From Lachnospiraceae bacterium (lineage in GTDB: Bacteria > Bacillota > Clostridia > Lachnospirales > Lachnospiraceae): a stretch of 44,253 nt of DNA. The notes under the pieces were generated by a model. The model was not told the origin of the DNA and did not search any database. It was given only the letters and a program-made list of their open reading frames with translations. Location: contig JAFVBO010000002.1 of assembly GCA_017479935.1 (NCBI GenBank), positions 1 to 44,253 on the forward strand, in the 5' to 3' direction. Position numbers and translations under genes: made by a program. Positions 43,437 through 44,253 of this stretch are shown piece by piece (the first letter of the stretch is position 1; each line of letters begins with the position of its first letter).

Positions 43437-44162
43437 ATGGATTTGCAAGGCCTTCAGACGGACTGGATGGAACAGCGGGTTCCCGATCCTTCAGGGTCGG
43501 AAAAAAACGGCCGGATGGCTATCCAGCTGGAGGAAACGACCGCCAAAAGAACCGATCTTCGGGTGACGCGCACGGAGCGCCTGATCCGGGAAGCCTTTTT
43601 GCATCTCCTGACCGAGCAGGATTTCGATGACATCCGGATCAAGCAGATCGCGGAGCGGGCCGGGATCAACCGGAAGACCTTCTATTCCCACTATGAGGGG
43701 AAGGAAACGCTGTACGAGCAGATGGTGCGCGAGCTCCTTTCGGAGCTTTGCGGCTCGCTGATCTATCGCAAGGAGGAACCCGGCTGGGAACTGCAGCGGG
43801 ATTTGCTTCCGGCGGATGCGAAAAAATTTCTTACTTTTCTGGAGGAATACCGGGAAGAAGTGATGATTCTGATCAATCCGCGCTTTAACATCCGCTGGTA
43901 TCCGATCTTAGAGGAAGTGATCATGAACCTGCGGGAGAATCTGATGCTGCGAAGCGAGGAGGAGAGGGCCATCGGGCAGATTCCGCTGCGCCTGTACCTG
44001 GATATGATTACCTCCCAGCTGGTGATCTGGATTTACTGGTGGATGAGCCAGGAGGAATACGAAATCGACGAAGGAGCCATGATCCTGAGCCGTGTCATGA
44101 ACCGAAGCATGGCCAACGTGTTCCGCTACGTAAAGCCTGCCAGAGTTGGCGGGAAGGCATAA
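43437..44162 (+). CDS. TetR-family transcriptional regulator
   Basis: A 241-residue regulator. The DNA-binding domain lies at about 42-95: LIREAFLHLLTEQDFDDIRIKQIAERAGINRKTFYSHYEGKETLYEQM. The 'NRKTFYSHY' recognition helix is typical. The rest is an all-helical ligand domain of the TetR_C-like type seen in clostridial orphan regulators. The first ~40 residues are an atypical extension; internal ATG 43515 could be the true start but has a poorer site than GGAGGAAGAG before 43437. It begins 17 bases after the CNNM gene and may control this operon or the divergent MATE gene. Confidence 0.88.
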   Translation: MDLQGLQTDWMEQRVPDPSGSEKNGRMAIQLEETTAKRTDLRVTRTERLIREAFLHLLTEQDFDDIRIKQIAERAGINRKTFYSHYEGKETLYEQMVRELLSELCGSLIYRKEEPGWELQRDLLPADAKKFLTFLEEYREEVMILINPRFNIRWYPILEEVIMNLRENLMLRSEEERAIGQIPLRLYLDMITSQLVIWIYWWMSQEEYEIDEGAMILSRVMNRSMANVFRYVKPARVGGKA

Positions 44163-44166
44163 AAAA

Positions 44167-44253
44167 GTGACAGGGGACGGGTCTGAGTGACAGGGGACGG
44201 GTCTGTGTCACAAAAGCTATCCGCTTTTGTGACACAGGCCCGTCCCCTGTCAC
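44167..44253 (+). repeat. REP-like repeat and 31-bp-arm hairpin at the window end
   Basis: A 20-base unit beginning GTGACAGGGGACGGGTCTG occurs at 44167 and again at 44187. The second copy forms one arm (44187-44217) of an inverted repeat with 44223-44253; the two 31-base arms differ at one position and enclose the loop TATCC. The hairpin ends on the last base of the window. It may also terminate the TetR gene transcript, although a clean T-tract is absent. Confidence 0.92.

Overview
The window comes from a Gram-positive anaerobe of the Bacillota, most probably a Lachnospiraceae-type gut bacterium. The reasons are the moderately high GC with strong AGGAGG-type ribosome sites, an AgrA/AgrC-type LytTR two-component pair, SLH-domain surface proteins, an EpsG-like polymerase, tandem CNNM/CorC genes, and secreted proteins carrying CxxC repeats. 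The assignment rests on gene content only. No rRNA, tRNA, CRISPR array, prophage or intact insertion sequence was recognised.

Layout. 1-608: no convincing gene; several inverted repeats. 609-4912: a cytoplasmic GH13 alpha-amylase, a tiny ORF and two exported proteins of unknown function. 4913-5431: seven head-to-tail copies of a 64-bp unit leading into a LytTR response regulator and its GHKL histidine kinase (5432-7483). 7484-12972: three stacked hairpins, an exported esterase with a degenerate duplicate domain, an XRE regulator, D-aminoacyl-tRNA deacylase (dtd), a palindromic element and a PcfJ-like protein. 13186-14304: a primary sigma factor with a clear promoter. 14721-16220: a membrane protein with tandem NAD-binding-like (TrkA/RCK) domains and a C-terminal RyR domain.

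16242-37675 is a large cell-surface polysaccharide locus on the plus strand. It holds a GT2 glycosyltransferase, an acyltransferase-3, a GT4 transferase, an EpsG-like polymerase, a polyprenyl glycosylphosphotransferase (initiating enzyme), two rhamnosyltransferase-like GT2 enzymes, a GT2-pyruvyltransferase fusion and a Wzx flippase. Interleaved are four exported proteins: a transglutaminase-like protein with three SLH repeats, a 1446-residue transglutaminase-like protein with 18 CxxC repeats, an SLH protein with a Glu/Thr/Pro linker, and a third transglutaminase-like protein that appears to have lost its wall anchor. SLH domains classically bind pyruvylated secondary cell-wall polymer. The simplest reading is therefore that the locus makes a pyruvylated polymer together with the proteins that dock on it.

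37672-40593, on the minus strand, carries a second flippase and a MATE transporter. The final plus-strand operon (40856-44162) holds two paralogous CNNM/CorC membrane proteins and a TetR regulator. The window ends exactly on a 31-bp-arm REP-like hairpin.

The most surprising observation is that the last ~115 residues of the 1446-residue exported protein match the C-terminal part of LarE (sulfur transferase of lactate-racemase cofactor synthesis), fused in frame without the PP-loop domain. Others are the 64-bp tandem array before the two-component system, a terminator-like hairpin inside the start of the flippase gene, and the co-location of SLH proteins with a fused pyruvyltransferase.
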